Source: a virus. Taken from it: 34,698 nucleotides of DNA. Location of the stretch: positions 1-34,698 of IMG/VR virus record IMGVR_UViG_3300044546_001066; one strand, given 5' to 3'. Shown here one piece after another: positions 1-8,069 of this stretch (within the stretch, counting starts at the first letter, position 1; every line of letters begins with the position of its first letter). The position numbers were made by a program, and so were the translations under genes. The notes below the pieces were generated by a model. That model was not told where the DNA came from and did no database searches. It was given only the letters and a program-made list of their open reading frames with translations.

Positions 1-2397
1 TTCTCCTGCGGGTCCCTGAAGTCCTTGTGGACCTATATCACCTTTTTCTCCTTGTGGACCTGCAGGACCTTGTACTCCAGTTTCGCCGGTTGGTCCCTGC
101 GGTCCAACATCACCCTGTGGTCCATGAAGTCCTTGTGGACCTTCGATACCTGCTGGTCCCTGTGGACCTTCGATACCTGCTGGTCCCTGTGGACCTTCGA
201 TACCTGCTGGTCCCTGTGGACCTACATCGCCTTTTTCACCTGCTGGTCCCTGCGGTCCAACATCTCCTTTAGGACCCTGAAGTCCTTGTGGTCCCTGTTC
301 ACCTTGCAATCCTTGAGGACCGGCTGGTCCAACATCTCCGGCTGGACCAGCCGGTCCAACTTCTCCAGCTGGTCCAACTTCTCCTGATGGACCTCTAATA
401 GCTCCTACATTATCCCATGATGTTCCGTTAAAAACATAACCATTGCCGTCATTTAGTACAACAAACAAATCTCCAATATTTGAGTTTTGTGGCAGATCGT
501 TTGTACTTTGAACAGATCCTTTTAAAGCTACGCTTGTTCCATCTGCACCGCGTTCACCACGAAGTCCTTGTGGACCTGCATCTCCTTTTGGTCCTGATGC
601 ACCTTGTGGACCAGCTACACCCTGTTCTCCTCGAGGTCCTTGAATACCCTGAGGACCTACATCTCCAGTTGGACCCTGAAGTCCTTGTGGACCTGCATCT
701 CCTTTTGGACCAGTTGGACCATGTACACCCTGAATGCCCTGTGGACCTTGCGGACCTGCATCTCCTTTAGATCCCTGCGGTCCCGACGGACCTGTTGTTC
801 CAATATCACCTTTAGGTCCTTGAATGCCTCGCTCGCCTTGAGGACCGGCTGGACCCTGACTACCTTGTGGACCGGCTGGACCGGCAATACCTTGTGGACC
901 AGCAGGACCCTGAATACCACGCGGACCAGTTGTTCCAATATCACCTCGCGGTCCAATATCACCTTGCGGTCCCTGCGGTCCCGCGTCACCTTGATCACCG
1001 CGCGGACCAAGTGGACCTGCGGGACCAGCTGGACCTTGGGGACCAACTGGACCTATATTGCCTTGAGGACCTGCGGGACCGAGCAAACCAACATCTCCTT
1101 GTGGTCCTTGAATGCCTTGCGGACCAGTTGGTCCAGTTTCCCCTCTTGGACCAGTTGGTCCAACATCACCTTTTGGTCCTTGAATGCCTTGCGGACCAGT
1201 TTCACCCTGCTGTCCTCTAATTCCCTGTTCTCCGCGCGGACCTTGTGGACCAGTTGGACCTTGAATACCTTGTGGACCAACTGGTCCCAACGGACCAACA
1301 TTGCCCTGCGGACCAGGAAAGCCTTTATCGCCCTGCAAACCCTGCAAACCTTGATCACCTTTAGGACCTTTTATTGGACCAATGTTTTTCCAAACGCTTC
1401 CATCCCACACCCAACCATCGCCTGTATATTGTACTACATACAAATCACCTGCTACGTTTTGCAACATAGGAAGTGCAAGTTCACCGGAAACAGCTCCTTT
1501 TAATTTTATACTGTTACCAGTTTCACCCTTTTCTCCGCGCAGACCAATATCACCTTTAGGACCTTGAATACCCTGTGGACCTGCTGGACCAGCTACGCCA
1601 CGATCACCTTGAAGTCCTTGAATACCCTGCGGACCGCGATGTCCAGGAATTCCTTGATCACCGTCATTTCCAGATATACCGCGTATTCCTTGAATACCTT
1701 GTGGTCCCTGTGGACCAATCAAACCCTTTTCGCCCTGTGGACCTTGAATACCCTGTGGTCCCTGTGGTCCTGCGATTCCTTGTTCGCCACGATCACCTTT
1801 TTCGCCACGTTCACCAGTTAAACCTCGCTCACCGCGCTGTCCTTGAATACCTTGCGGTCCTCGTTCACCAGTCAAACCAGGATCGCCTTGCTCTCCTTGG
1901 ATGCCTTGTGGACCTACTAGACCCTGTGCTCCGATTAAACCGCGTTGACCAGTTTCTCCACGTTCTCCACGTTCTCCACGTTCACCTTTTTCACCCTGCA
2001 ATCCACGTGGACCAGCAATACCCTGAGGACCAACTATGCTTTCTCCAGGATCGCCTTGCTCGCCTTGCTCGCCCTGTGAACCTTGAATACCTTGTGGTCC
2101 CTGCGGACCAGCAATACCTTGTTCACCCTTTTCGCCAGTCAAACCGGGATCACCTTTTTCACCCTGCAATCCACGTGGACCAGCAATACCCTGAGGACCA
2201 ACTAGACCAGCAATTGGAATTTCATAAACGTCTAATATTCGACCTTTATCATCGACTTCTATTTGTGGAACTGTATAAAATGTTCCATATTTTCCAGCTA
2301 CTACACCTGTTGACTTTAATTCGGTTTTAACGTGAAAATCGCCACTTGTGTCGTCTGTATAACCAGAAACATCTCCAACTATTTTAAGAGTAGTCAT
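1..2397 (-). CDS. Collagen-like tail fibre protein, partial (C-terminus beyond window)
   Basis: The frame is open from an ATG at 2397 to the window edge, at least 799 residues. Residues 1-60 are non-collagenous (begins [14 protein letters not shown]). The rest is almost all Gly-X-Y triplets, which form trimeric collagen-like rods in phage fibres. Two globular inserts interrupt the rod at about residues 294-340 and 615-670. Both follow the pattern K-G-x-V ... L-P ... G-D-L-(Y/F)-V-V ... W ... G-P-I, and the 1027-aa fibre at 26103-29186 carries the same module. A 9-residue unit (GPQGPAGIE) is repeated three times at 141-221. The start abuts the stop of the upstream gene (TAAATG) and has GGAG five bases before the ATG, so it is probably translationally coupled. 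It is likely a fibre or whisker-like virion protein. Where it attaches is unknown. Confidence 0.85.
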   Translation of the reverse strand, partial: MTTLKIVGDVSGYTDDTSGDFHVKTELKSTGVVAGKYGTFYTVPQIEVDDKGRILDVYEIPIAGLVGPQGIAGPRGLQGEKGDPGLTGEKGEQGIAGPQGPQGIQGSQGEQGEQGDPGESIVGPQGIAGPRGLQGEKGERGERGERGETGQRGLIGAQGLVGPQGIQGEQGDPGLTGERGPQGIQGQRGERGLTGERGEKGDRGEQGIAGPQGPQGIQGPQGEKGLIGPQGPQGIQGIRGISGNDGDQGIPGHRGPQGIQGLQGDRGVAGPAGPQGIQGPKGDIGLRGEKGETGNSIKLKGAVSGELALPMLQNVAGDLYVVQYTGDGWVWDGSVWKNIGPIKGPKGDQGLQGLQGDKGFPGPQGNVGPLGPVGPQGIQGPTGPQGPRGEQGIRGQQGETGPQGIQGPKGDVGPTGPRGETGPTGPQGIQGPQGDVGLLGPAGPQGNIGPVGPQGPAGPAGPLGPRGDQGDAGPQGPQGDIGPRGDIGTTGPRGIQGPAGPQGIAGPAGPQGSQGPAGPQGERGIQGPKGDIGTTGPSGPQGSKGDAGPQGPQGIQGVHGPTGPKGDAGPQGLQGPTGDVGPQGIQGPRGEQGVAGPQGASGPKGDAGPQGLRGERGADGTSVALKGSVQSTNDLPQNSNIGDLFVVLNDGNGYVFNGTSWDNVGAIRGPSGEVGPAGEVGPAGPAGDVGPAGPQGLQGEQGPQGLQGPKGDVGPQGPAGEKGDVGPQGPAGIEGPQGPAGIEGPQGPAGIEGPQGLHGPQGDVGPQGPTGETGVQGPAGPQGEKGDIGPQGLQGPAGE
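141..221 (-). repeat. Three perfect 27-bp tandem repeats inside the collagen-like gene
   Basis: Units lie at 141-167, 168-194 and 195-221 and are identical at the base level. Each encodes nine residues (three Gly-X-Y triplets). Identity at synonymous positions suggests recent duplication by slippage or unequal recombination, which would change rod length without a frameshift. Confidence 0.9.
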
Positions 2398-4047
2398 TTA
2401 AACTCCGGTATGATGTTTAAAACGTTGCATAGCAGCAGACGCTTTACTTGTATATGGCAGTGGATGTGCTGATGGTGTATAGTCTTGTTGTTTTTCTTCA
2501 TCAGGACTCTTTTCAAATCCAGAAACTGGAATTACATCATTACCCTTAACTGTTCGTTGTTTACCGTTTGATGCATGAGTTACTTCAAGTTCACCGTTTG
2601 GAAGAATTGAATTTACGTGAACACGATGATGACCTGAACCATCACGACGAGCAATCAGCGCTTTTGGAAGACTGTCTGCATGAAATTCATGACGTTCTTT
2701 AAGAGTACTTTGACTGCCTAGTAATTTTTCGTCAAACTTAATTCCAACTTGCCGCGCTAAATCCAGCATTCGATTAATAATCTCAAAAGACGCTCCGCGT
2801 GTCATTTGTGGATTGCGCATTGCAGATTTTATAGCAAGATTAACAAGTGCTTCTGGACTAGATGAACTGCTTGAATCTCCTCCAAGAGTGTCAGAAATAA
2901 TAATTGCTACTTTCAACTTGTCTGTGTTTTTAATTCTATCGTCAGACTCAGCAATTTGTTCTGTTAAATCTATTAAAAGTTTTTCAAATTTCATATTTGT
3001 TACTTCTCCAATCCTCGATAAACATTGTTTTAATTTTTCTACATTTTCAAGTATGTTTTTTCTTTGTACTATTTCATCCAACGATTTAATTGTTTTTAAA
3101 ACTGCAACACCGTCTTGAGTTTTTCCATTATTGTAATTTTCTACTATAGATTTTGAAAATTCTGCAATAGATTCGCTTTCAAAAAATTCTGAGCTAACAG
3201 AGTATCCTTTAAAAGTACCATTAAAATCGACGTTTTCTTCTTCAAAAGTTTTTTCCAGCAATTGCAAATTTTCAATAAACTTTTTATGTAATTCGCCATG
3301 TTCATTTACAACAGTAACGTAATTTGTTCCACGATCCAAAATTTCATACTCTCCAGCTGCGTCAGAACACCAATCACCTACACGAAAAATCTCATTAAGA
3401 TAAAATCTATTACGTAAAGAAGAAACTCCTGGAATAGATTCTTTTAAATCTTTTATTTTTAGTCCAGCGCGAAGTTCTTTTATTAATTCATTAACTTCGA
3501 AGTCAGTCAAGTTTTTTACGCCTGCTTTAAATGAATCTGCGTCGTTATTGATTGCAGCTTGACGCAGCTTTGTAGCTGACATTCCTGATGAATCATCAGC
3601 ATCGGGATCTCGTTCTCCAGCGCTAACAACTTTAATTGAATCAAAATTAAACGATTTTCCGTTTGTAGATGCAAACATCTCTTCGTATTCTTTTACTCTA
3701 TCACTTCCAGCAACAAAAATTACATTTTTATATTTGTTGTTTTTTGTTTTAAGCAATCTAATAGGAGTATTGATATATTCTTTGTCAGTATAGATGTGCT
3801 GTTCTTTTAGTATTTTTTTAGCCCAAAATACTTTTCTATCATGTTGAAGTGGATTTTTTTTACTGTCGTTTGTTGGACTAAGCCAAATTTCATAGCTGCA
3901 ATGATTTGTAGCTGCTGTTTTTTTAACAGCTTCAGCAAGTTTTGCATGACCCGTTGTTGGAGGCTGCATTCTTCCAAAAGACAGCACAATACAATCATGT
4001 TGAGTCTCGGCTGCTACTTCTTTTAAAAATTGTTTGTAGGTTTTCAT
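2398..4047 (-). CDS. Nucleotidyltransferase fused to a head-internal-type protein
   Basis: 549 residues. Residues 17-165 look like the HxGH nucleotidyltransferase superfamily (NMN adenylyltransferase or FAD synthetase type): FGRMQPPTTGH at 24-34 supplies the nucleotide-binding T-x-G-H, and SGMSATKLR at 154-162 fits the family's C-terminal (I/S)-S-x-T-x-(I/L)-R loop. From about 221 the protein resembles internal head proteins of T4-like phages: an SH3-like stretch (FRVGDW...GTNYVTVVNEHG) at 221-251, a F-K-G-Y segment at 279-282, and a second SH3-like stretch at 465-510. The N-terminus (MKTYKQFLKE) is also of the kind I associate with such proteins. LKE|S at 201-204 and IAE|S at 365-368 match the gp21 protease consensus (L/I-x-E | A/G/S). 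There is no clear Shine-Dalgarno before the ATG; a TAAATA element lies 24 bases upstream. The exact substrate cannot be told from sequence. Confidence 0.7.
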   Translation of the reverse strand: MKTYKQFLKEVAAETQHDCIVLSFGRMQPPTTGHAKLAEAVKKTAATNHCSYEIWLSPTNDSKKNPLQHDRKVFWAKKILKEQHIYTDKEYINTPIRLLKTKNNKYKNVIFVAGSDRVKEYEEMFASTNGKSFNFDSIKVVSAGERDPDADDSSGMSATKLRQAAINNDADSFKAGVKNLTDFEVNELIKELRAGLKIKDLKESIPGVSSLRNRFYLNEIFRVGDWCSDAAGEYEILDRGTNYVTVVNEHGELHKKFIENLQLLEKTFEEENVDFNGTFKGYSVSSEFFESESIAEFSKSIVENYNNGKTQDGVAVLKTIKSLDEIVQRKNILENVEKLKQCLSRIGEVTNMKFEKLLIDLTEQIAESDDRIKNTDKLKVAIIISDTLGGDSSSSSSPEALVNLAIKSAMRNPQMTRGASFEIINRMLDLARQVGIKFDEKLLGSQSTLKERHEFHADSLPKALIARRDGSGHHRVHVNSILPNGELEVTHASNGKQRTVKGNDVIPVSGFEKSPDEEKQQDYTPSAHPLPYTSKASAAMQRFKHHTGV

Positions 4048-4086
4048 TTAGACAATCAATGTAGAAAAATTATTTAGATTATTTAC

Positions 4087-4215
4087 AAAGTTTATTTTTC
4101 TTTAGTAAAAAACATGGTATAATGGTATTAACACCGTCAAGTTATTCTAGTAATCAATACATTAATGATCTATTACTGTTTGCAAGCAAACCAGATGCGC
4201 AGCATCTGTTCAAGA
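4087..4215. repeat. Intergenic promoter/hairpin cassette, copy A
   Basis: Near-copy of 21797-21918. Block 4087-4149 matches 21797-21859 with three mismatches. After a diverged stretch, 4176-4215 matches 21879-21918 apart from a 3-base hairpin loop. On the plus strand it carries an extended -10 element TGGTATAAT (4113-4121), opposite to all genes. Downstream are two adjacent hairpins: GTTTG-CAAG-CAAAC (4178-4191), and CAGATGC/GCATCTG (4192-4208) with loop GCA. On the minus strand the hairpins directly follow the uvsW stop codon. The arrangement recalls the promoter-plus-stem-loop cassettes (PeSLs) described between genes of T4-like phages. The role is inferred. Confidence 0.75.
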
Positions 4216-5730
4216 TTACTGCAGATCAAAATTATAGAGTTTATATTCAAACTGTTCACTTGTATATATTGCTACTCTAGATTCAAGATGATTATATGTT
4301 GTATTTGTATACGATTTACCAACTCTAAAATCATCAGCAATATCATAAACTGTACATTGTTGTTTGTCTTTATTTAATCTTAGCCCACGTCCTATTGATT
4401 GACGAATTCGAATATTGCTTTTTGTCGGAATAGCAAATATAATATTTTCAAGACTTGGAATGTTTGTTCCAGTACTAAAGAGACTACTGGTTGCAAGAAT
4501 AATAGAATTTTGTTCAGTGTCAACGATTTTTCTGATTCGCTCTCGCTCTTCGCTGTCTACACCACCATGAATAAAATAAACACTTCGACTTGTATCGACA
4601 CGTGATTTGATATTTTCAAAAAGATGATTTCCATGCGATACAAAATTAAAAAGAATTAGTGTATTGCCTGTTGTAGAAACTGCTAGTTTACTTATAAAAT
4701 CATTTCGTGGTTGATAACCTACAATGTGCTTTATTTCTTCTTTATGATCCATTCCTTTTAGCGCTTTTCGCGTGTGCTCTGGATGCTTTAATAAGAAAAT
4801 TTTAATCTTTAGATTTACAACCTGACCACGATCCATTAATTGCTTTGCTGTTACTGCTCTGTAGATTGGTCCAAGTAATCCAACAAGAACAAGTTCATTA
4901 ATCTGAGTTCCATCTAGTGTTCCTGAAACACCTGTTCTATAAGCTGTAGATGTAAATGACTCCAACAATTTTGATGTTGCAGCACTTTTCATTGTATGCG
5001 TTTCGTCACACAATAAAACATCAGTGTTCTCGGTTATTTTTTTAAACAGTCGCGGATTGTTTTTTTGAATACTTGCAAGACTCTGCCAAGTTGAAACTAG
5101 TACAGACTTGTCTGATTCTTTTTCCTGACCAGAATAAAGCCCATGCACATGCTCATCAACGTTCCATTTATTCTCACTACTATAATCGCCAAAATCGCCG
5201 ATCATTTGATTTACTAAATTTACAGTAGGAACAATCAGCAGTACACGGCGTTTTTTAACAAGATGAAAGCGGATTGCTGAATACAAAATAAGACTTTTGC
5301 CACTTGAAGTTGCCGCAAGAACAATATTACGTTGTTGTGAAACTATACGTTGAATTGCAGAAATTTGATAATCACGTACTTCTACAGGCTGACCCCGTCC
5401 ATGTAAGTTTAATTTTTCAATAAAACCTTGAATGAATTCTTCAGTAATTGATTCGTCTCGAGAATCAACTTCAAGAGAATTGCACAATGTTATACTATAT
5501 TGCCGTTGAGTTGCAAATTTTTGTAATACAGCAATCAGACCTTTGTACAGTGTTTTTGTTCTTAAATTGAACAGTCGTAATTTTCCATCCCACATACCAG
5601 ATCGAAACTTTGGCTGAAATTTTGCACCAGGTATCATGAATGTAAAAAAATCAGCAATCTCTTGTTCGACGCCAAAATCGTCACATCTAACCTTTACAAA
5701 TACTTCATTAAAACTTTCGACATAGATCAT
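4216..5730 (-). CDS. uvsW: UvsW-type recombination helicase
   Basis: SF2 helicase that in T4 unwinds R-loops and branch-migrates recombination intermediates, moving replication from origin- to recombination-dependent mode. The N-terminal part has the UvsW pattern F-x-P-(K/R)-F-R-x-G-x-W-D-G. The helicase core has Walker A AATSSGKS, DEAD-box variant CDETH, motif III-like SGT, and motif VI QSIGRGLR. I place the start at the second ATG (5730, MIYVESF) and not at 5760. This gives 504 residues, like the T4 protein (503), and puts AGGA about nine bases upstream, two bases after the uvsY stop. It lies just downstream of uvsY, as in T4 and cyanophages. Its stop is followed at once by the hairpins of cassette A. 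Confidence 0.93.
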   Translation of the reverse strand: MIYVESFNEVFVKVRCDDFGVEQEIADFFTFMIPGAKFQPKFRSGMWDGKLRLFNLRTKTLYKGLIAVLQKFATQRQYSITLCNSLEVDSRDESITEEFIQGFIEKLNLHGRGQPVEVRDYQISAIQRIVSQQRNIVLAATSSGKSLILYSAIRFHLVKKRRVLLIVPTVNLVNQMIGDFGDYSSENKWNVDEHVHGLYSGQEKESDKSVLVSTWQSLASIQKNNPRLFKKITENTDVLLCDETHTMKSAATSKLLESFTSTAYRTGVSGTLDGTQINELVLVGLLGPIYRAVTAKQLMDRGQVVNLKIKIFLLKHPEHTRKALKGMDHKEEIKHIVGYQPRNDFISKLAVSTTGNTLILFNFVSHGNHLFENIKSRVDTSRSVYFIHGGVDSEERERIRKIVDTEQNSIILATSSLFSTGTNIPSLENIIFAIPTKSNIRIRQSIGRGLRLNKDKQQCTVYDIADDFRVGKSYTNTTYNHLESRVAIYTSEQFEYKLYNFDLQ

Positions 5731-5732
5731 TT

Positions 5733-6167
5733 TTAATTTCCTGAACGAAAACGTACCCACTCAATAGCGGATTTAATTGCAAAATTACGGTTTTTAATAT
5801 CGCCCATAACAGATTCAAGAAAATAAATCACAGTCTTTATATACTGTTCTCGTGTAATGAGTTGTTGTACGTCACTGTCTGCATCGATCAAACCTTCAAT
5901 GTCTGCTTTTAGAGTTCTGTACTGCCATTGTTCCCAATCGCGTTCACGTAATTCATCACTTGTTAGTTCACCTCGAAAATAACGACCCTTCAGTGCACGC
6001 AGTCCAGCAATGTCCATGCATAATTTAGTATGTTTGAGTTTATACTGAATGAGTTCGTTGAGATATTTTGAATGCAACATTGGCAATTTAAGTGCTTCAC
6101 CACTTAAATTTTCTTGATCAATTTGAGTATCTTCTGACCATTCCTGTTTTAGTTCATCAAGTGTCAT
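5733..6167 (-). CDS. uvsY: UvsY-type recombination mediator
   Basis: 144 residues (T4 UvsY has 137). UvsY loads the UvsX recombinase onto single-stranded DNA coated with gp32. The recognisable pattern is an acidic N-terminus, M-L-H-S-K-Y-L-N-E near residue 31, a basic helical middle, and a C-terminal F-L-E-S-x-x-x-x-I-K-N-R-x-F-A-I-K. T4 UvsY has the comparable I-K-S-R-G-F-A-I-K. It sits directly upstream of uvsW. No Shine-Dalgarno is evident before the ATG. A TAAATA element (6193-6198) lies 26 bases upstream, over the stop of the preceding gene. Confidence 0.9.
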   Translation of the reverse strand: MTLDELKQEWSEDTQIDQENLSGEALKLPMLHSKYLNELIQYKLKHTKLCMDIAGLRALKGRYFRGELTSDELRERDWEQWQYRTLKADIEGLIDADSDVQQLITREQYIKTVIYFLESVMGDIKNRNFAIKSAIEWVRFRSGN

Positions 6168-6195
6168 AATAAAAATAAAAGTTTGTATGATCTAT

Positions 6196-6741
6196 TTACT
6201 GAGTGTTTTCAAATTCATAGTATGTATATGCAAAAGTAACACGTGACGTTAAAGGAGATGCATCAGTTGAAGTTGATGTAAAGTCAATGCCAGAAAGATT
6301 TGTTGGAAAACAATCTACAAAACGCACTTGAACCAGCGGCTGATATGCATTGTCTAATATTGAAAGCGTACCGTCTGTATATCCTGATGCAAGTTCACTA
6401 GCAGAGTTATTATTTTTTGTACTGCTCATTAATTTTTTATACAGTTCATGATTTGTTGGATAGCCCAGTCCAATTATCCAATCATGAATAGCACGATAAT
6501 TTTCAAGTTTAGAGTCAATTTGAAATGTACAAGTTAATTCTCCATATTCCATTGTTTCTCCAGGAATAGGAATGTCATGCACAGTACTTGTTTGAATCAC
6601 TGTTCCAAGACTAATAGATGGCAACGAAACTTCTTGAACAAAAAAAGTAATTTCTGGAAATTTAACCAGCGAAAAAACATAATTACCACTACCAATAAGT
6701 GGAGTAATTGTAGTAGGCGAAGGACATGTTAAAACTGCCAT
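6196..6741 (-). CDS. 3: Tail tube terminator / tail completion protein gp3
   Basis: 181 residues (T4 gp3 has 176). gp3 caps the tail tube at the neck end and fixes tail length together with gp15. The sequence follows the gp3 layout as I recall it: V-S-L-P-S-I, then I-P-I-P-G-E-T-M-E-Y-G, a strand (CTFQIDSKLENY), I-H-D-W-I-I-G-L-G-Y-P, then a C-terminal hairpin ending V-T-F-A-Y-T-Y-Y-E-F-E. The tail tube protein gp19 and hub-associated tube proteins share a related fold, so a tube paralogue is the alternative. The position between 23 and uvsY is where cyanophage-type genomes carry gene 3. A weak GGAA lies about a dozen bases upstream of the ATG. Confidence 0.75.
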   Translation of the reverse strand: MAVLTCPSPTTITPLIGSGNYVFSLVKFPEITFFVQEVSLPSISLGTVIQTSTVHDIPIPGETMEYGELTCTFQIDSKLENYRAIHDWIIGLGYPTNHELYKKLMSSTKNNNSASELASGYTDGTLSILDNAYQPLVQVRFVDCFPTNLSGIDFTSTSTDASPLTSRVTFAYTYYEFENTQ

Positions 6742-6756
6742 ATAATAAATTCCATA

Positions 6757-7221
6757 TTAGTTTTTACGACGATATTCCCATGGAGCTGTAGGTGTAGTTT
6801 CAGCCCACAATCCACGATGCTCAATACGCGCTGCTTCTTGTAGTTTAAACAGCGGAGATTTTTTAGGAGCATAATCAGTATAGACCCATGCAGCTCCTAA
6901 TTCAACTTGACGAGCATTAATACTCTTGTTATCCACAAAAATTTCACAAAGTTTTCGACCATACATGTCCTTTTTAGCATCACAATGCAGAACTATACTT
7001 TTACCGGCTATAGATTTTTCAAGTAAAGATTTTGATTTTGTGCCAAAACGTTGATTCAGTTCTGGAGCATCAATATGTCGCAGTCTGATTTTTTCTGTGC
7101 CATTAAATGTTTTTACAGTTAAAGTATCACCATCTATAACTTTTATATCAGACATTAGAGTTGATGCAGCCATACTTGAAATGCAAAAAGTTAATATGCA
7201 GCACATTAATGCAGTTTTCAT
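6757..7221 (-). CDS. Exported staphylococcal-nuclease-family thermonuclease
   Basis: 154 residues. The N-terminus (MKTALMCCILTFCISSMAAS) is a short basic start, a hydrophobic core and a small-residue end, i.e. a Sec signal peptide with cleavage near residue 19 or 20. The mature part has the SNase active-site set by position: D30 in I-D-G-D-T, R46 in R-L-R-H-I-D-A-P-E, D51, E54, and R89 in Y-G-R-K. SNases are Ca2+-dependent phosphodiesterases that cut DNA and RNA; this one should act in the periplasm or outside the cell. AAAAGGAC precedes the ATG, and a TAAATA element lies 21 bases upstream. It sits in an accessory insert between gp23 and gp3. Possible roles, all inferred, are degrading competing DNA, nucleotide scavenging, or host DNA release. 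Confidence 0.9.
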   Translation of the reverse strand: MKTALMCCILTFCISSMAASTLMSDIKVIDGDTLTVKTFNGTEKIRLRHIDAPELNQRFGTKSKSLLEKSIAGKSIVLHCDAKKDMYGRKLCEIFVDNKSINARQVELGAAWVYTDYAPKKSPLFKLQEAARIEHRGLWAETTPTAPWEYRRKN

Positions 7222-7302
7222 AATTGTCCTTTTAAAGAACTTATTTACGTAGTTAAAATAAAAGCCAAATCGGTTAGTCTAGTTGTAAAAACACTTGACT
7301 GT

Positions 7303-7462
7303 TCTTGCTACTTTCATTATACGTTCTTATCAATGTTATATAATCACTTTTGTATATTACATTGTAGTATTTTTGACTGTTATTAATATTATTTGGTAAT
7401 TAATAATATTTGGACAAAGCTTCGCTAATTAAAGCTAAAGAGCTTTATTGAAAGTAGCAAGA
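7303..7462. repeat. 160-bp structured non-coding element bounded by 14-bp inverted repeats
   Basis: TCTTGCTACTTTCA at 7303-7316 is the exact reverse complement of 7449-7462. Inside are a stem-loop TTATTAAT/ATTAATAA (7380-7387 with 7399-7406, 11-nt loop) and a second hairpin AAAGCT-AAAG-AGCTTT at 7431-7446. The left arm and start of the loop hold TAATATTAT. The element fills most of the gap between the HUH-type gene and the nuclease and contains no ORF of note. It could be a cis substrate (origin-like site) of the HUH protein, a structured RNA, or the remains of an inserted element. Sequence alone does not decide. Confidence 0.65.
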
Positions 7463-7485
7463 GCCAAACGAGGGCAGTAATGCTG

Positions 7486-8010
7486 TTAAGTCAAAGACCA
7501 AAGCACATTGTCTGTGTCTTTAGTCCCCAACTCTTTTGTTATGTACTCAATCCATCCGCTATCAGCAATGTCAACTGCGTGTTCAGCGTCTATGCTTTCA
7601 ACATTTAACTTTGCCTTTGTAACAAGCGCATCAAACTGATTAAACTTAACATGACTTGGTAAGCCGCCAATAGCAAAGTGAAGATGTAAGTTTTTATTAC
7701 TTCGTTCGCCTTCAACTACAGGCAAATACTTTAATGATTTGCCACCTTTTTCTGCAGCGTACTTACCAAACACTTCTCTGTTCAGTTTCTGCATAAAGCG
7801 TTTAGCAATGCGTTCACAATCAAATTGTTTTAGCTTACGCTTGTATGTACCTTTGTCTGTAGTTTCTACAATAGTCTGTTTCAAAGTTAGTGTTAAAGCC
7901 AACTGAAAATCATTGCTTTTACCAATTAACCATGTGCGCGTTGCCGACTTTTGTGTAGGTACAGCAAGTGGGTCATATGCTGTGCGATCGCGAATTTCTT
8001 GTAGATTCAT
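7486..8010 (-). CDS. Small HUH endonuclease / rolling-circle Rep-like protein
   Basis: 174 residues with the three motifs of HUH replication initiators in the right order: motif I L-A-L-T-L-T (residues 37-42), motif II L-H-L-H-F (H109 and H111, metal binding), and motif III W-I-E-Y-I-T-K (Y156 nucleophile, K159). A basic helix lies between motifs I and II. Such enzymes nick single-stranded DNA and stay linked through the tyrosine. No helicase domain follows; the protein ends 15 residues after K159, so it is a minimal nuclease domain or a truncated Rep. There is no Shine-Dalgarno; AATAAATA ends eight bases before the ATG. It is isolated from gp23 by a terminator. T4 superfamily phages do not need a Rep, so it is probably accessory or mobile. 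IS200-type transposases lack the L-T-L-T and Y-x-x-K motifs and fit less well. Confidence 0.65.
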   Translation of the reverse strand: MNLQEIRDRTAYDPLAVPTQKSATRTWLIGKSNDFQLALTLTLKQTIVETTDKGTYKRKLKQFDCERIAKRFMQKLNREVFGKYAAEKGGKSLKYLPVVEGERSNKNLHLHFAIGGLPSHVKFNQFDALVTKAKLNVESIDAEHAVDIADSGWIEYITKELGTKDTDNVLWSLT

Positions 8011-8069
8011 ATATGTGTATTTATTCTAGCACGAACGTACGACAAATATTTTATCAATCAGAAATAACA

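Noticed and set aside
141-221. Short regular repeats as a CRISPR array
   Set aside because: The repeats are contiguous, in frame and encode Gly-X-Y triplets; there are no unique spacers.
604-1503. Long plus-strand frames opposite the collagen-like gene
   Set aside because: They are shadows of Gly-X-Y codon bias (repetitive Trp/Thr/Leu/Ser translations), with no ribosome site and no family resemblance. The minus frame is a clear collagen protein.
4126-4145. Minus-strand TTGACG in cassettes A and B as a -35 box
   Set aside because: No -10 box lies 16-18 bases downstream; the nearest TATA-like stretch is about 13 bases away. The plus-strand extended -10 is the better match.
4178-4191. TTTGCTT in the cassette hairpin as a T4 MotA box for a middle promoter
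   Set aside because: No -10 box lies at MotA spacing on that strand, and the sequence is better explained as a hairpin arm.
5731-5760. Longer N-terminus for UvsW starting at 5760
   Set aside because: It would overlap uvsY by 28 bases. The ATG at 5730 has AGGA in place and gives the normal family length and start.
7222-7485. Group I intron or tRNA in the gap after the HUH gene
   Set aside because: No tRNA cloverleaf or conserved group I core is visible, and neither flanking gene is interrupted.
7486-8010. IS200/IS605 TnpA transposase
   Set aside because: The protein has L-T-L-T upstream and Y-x-x-K downstream of the H-x-H, as in Rep proteins, and there is no TnpB gene or typical IS ends.
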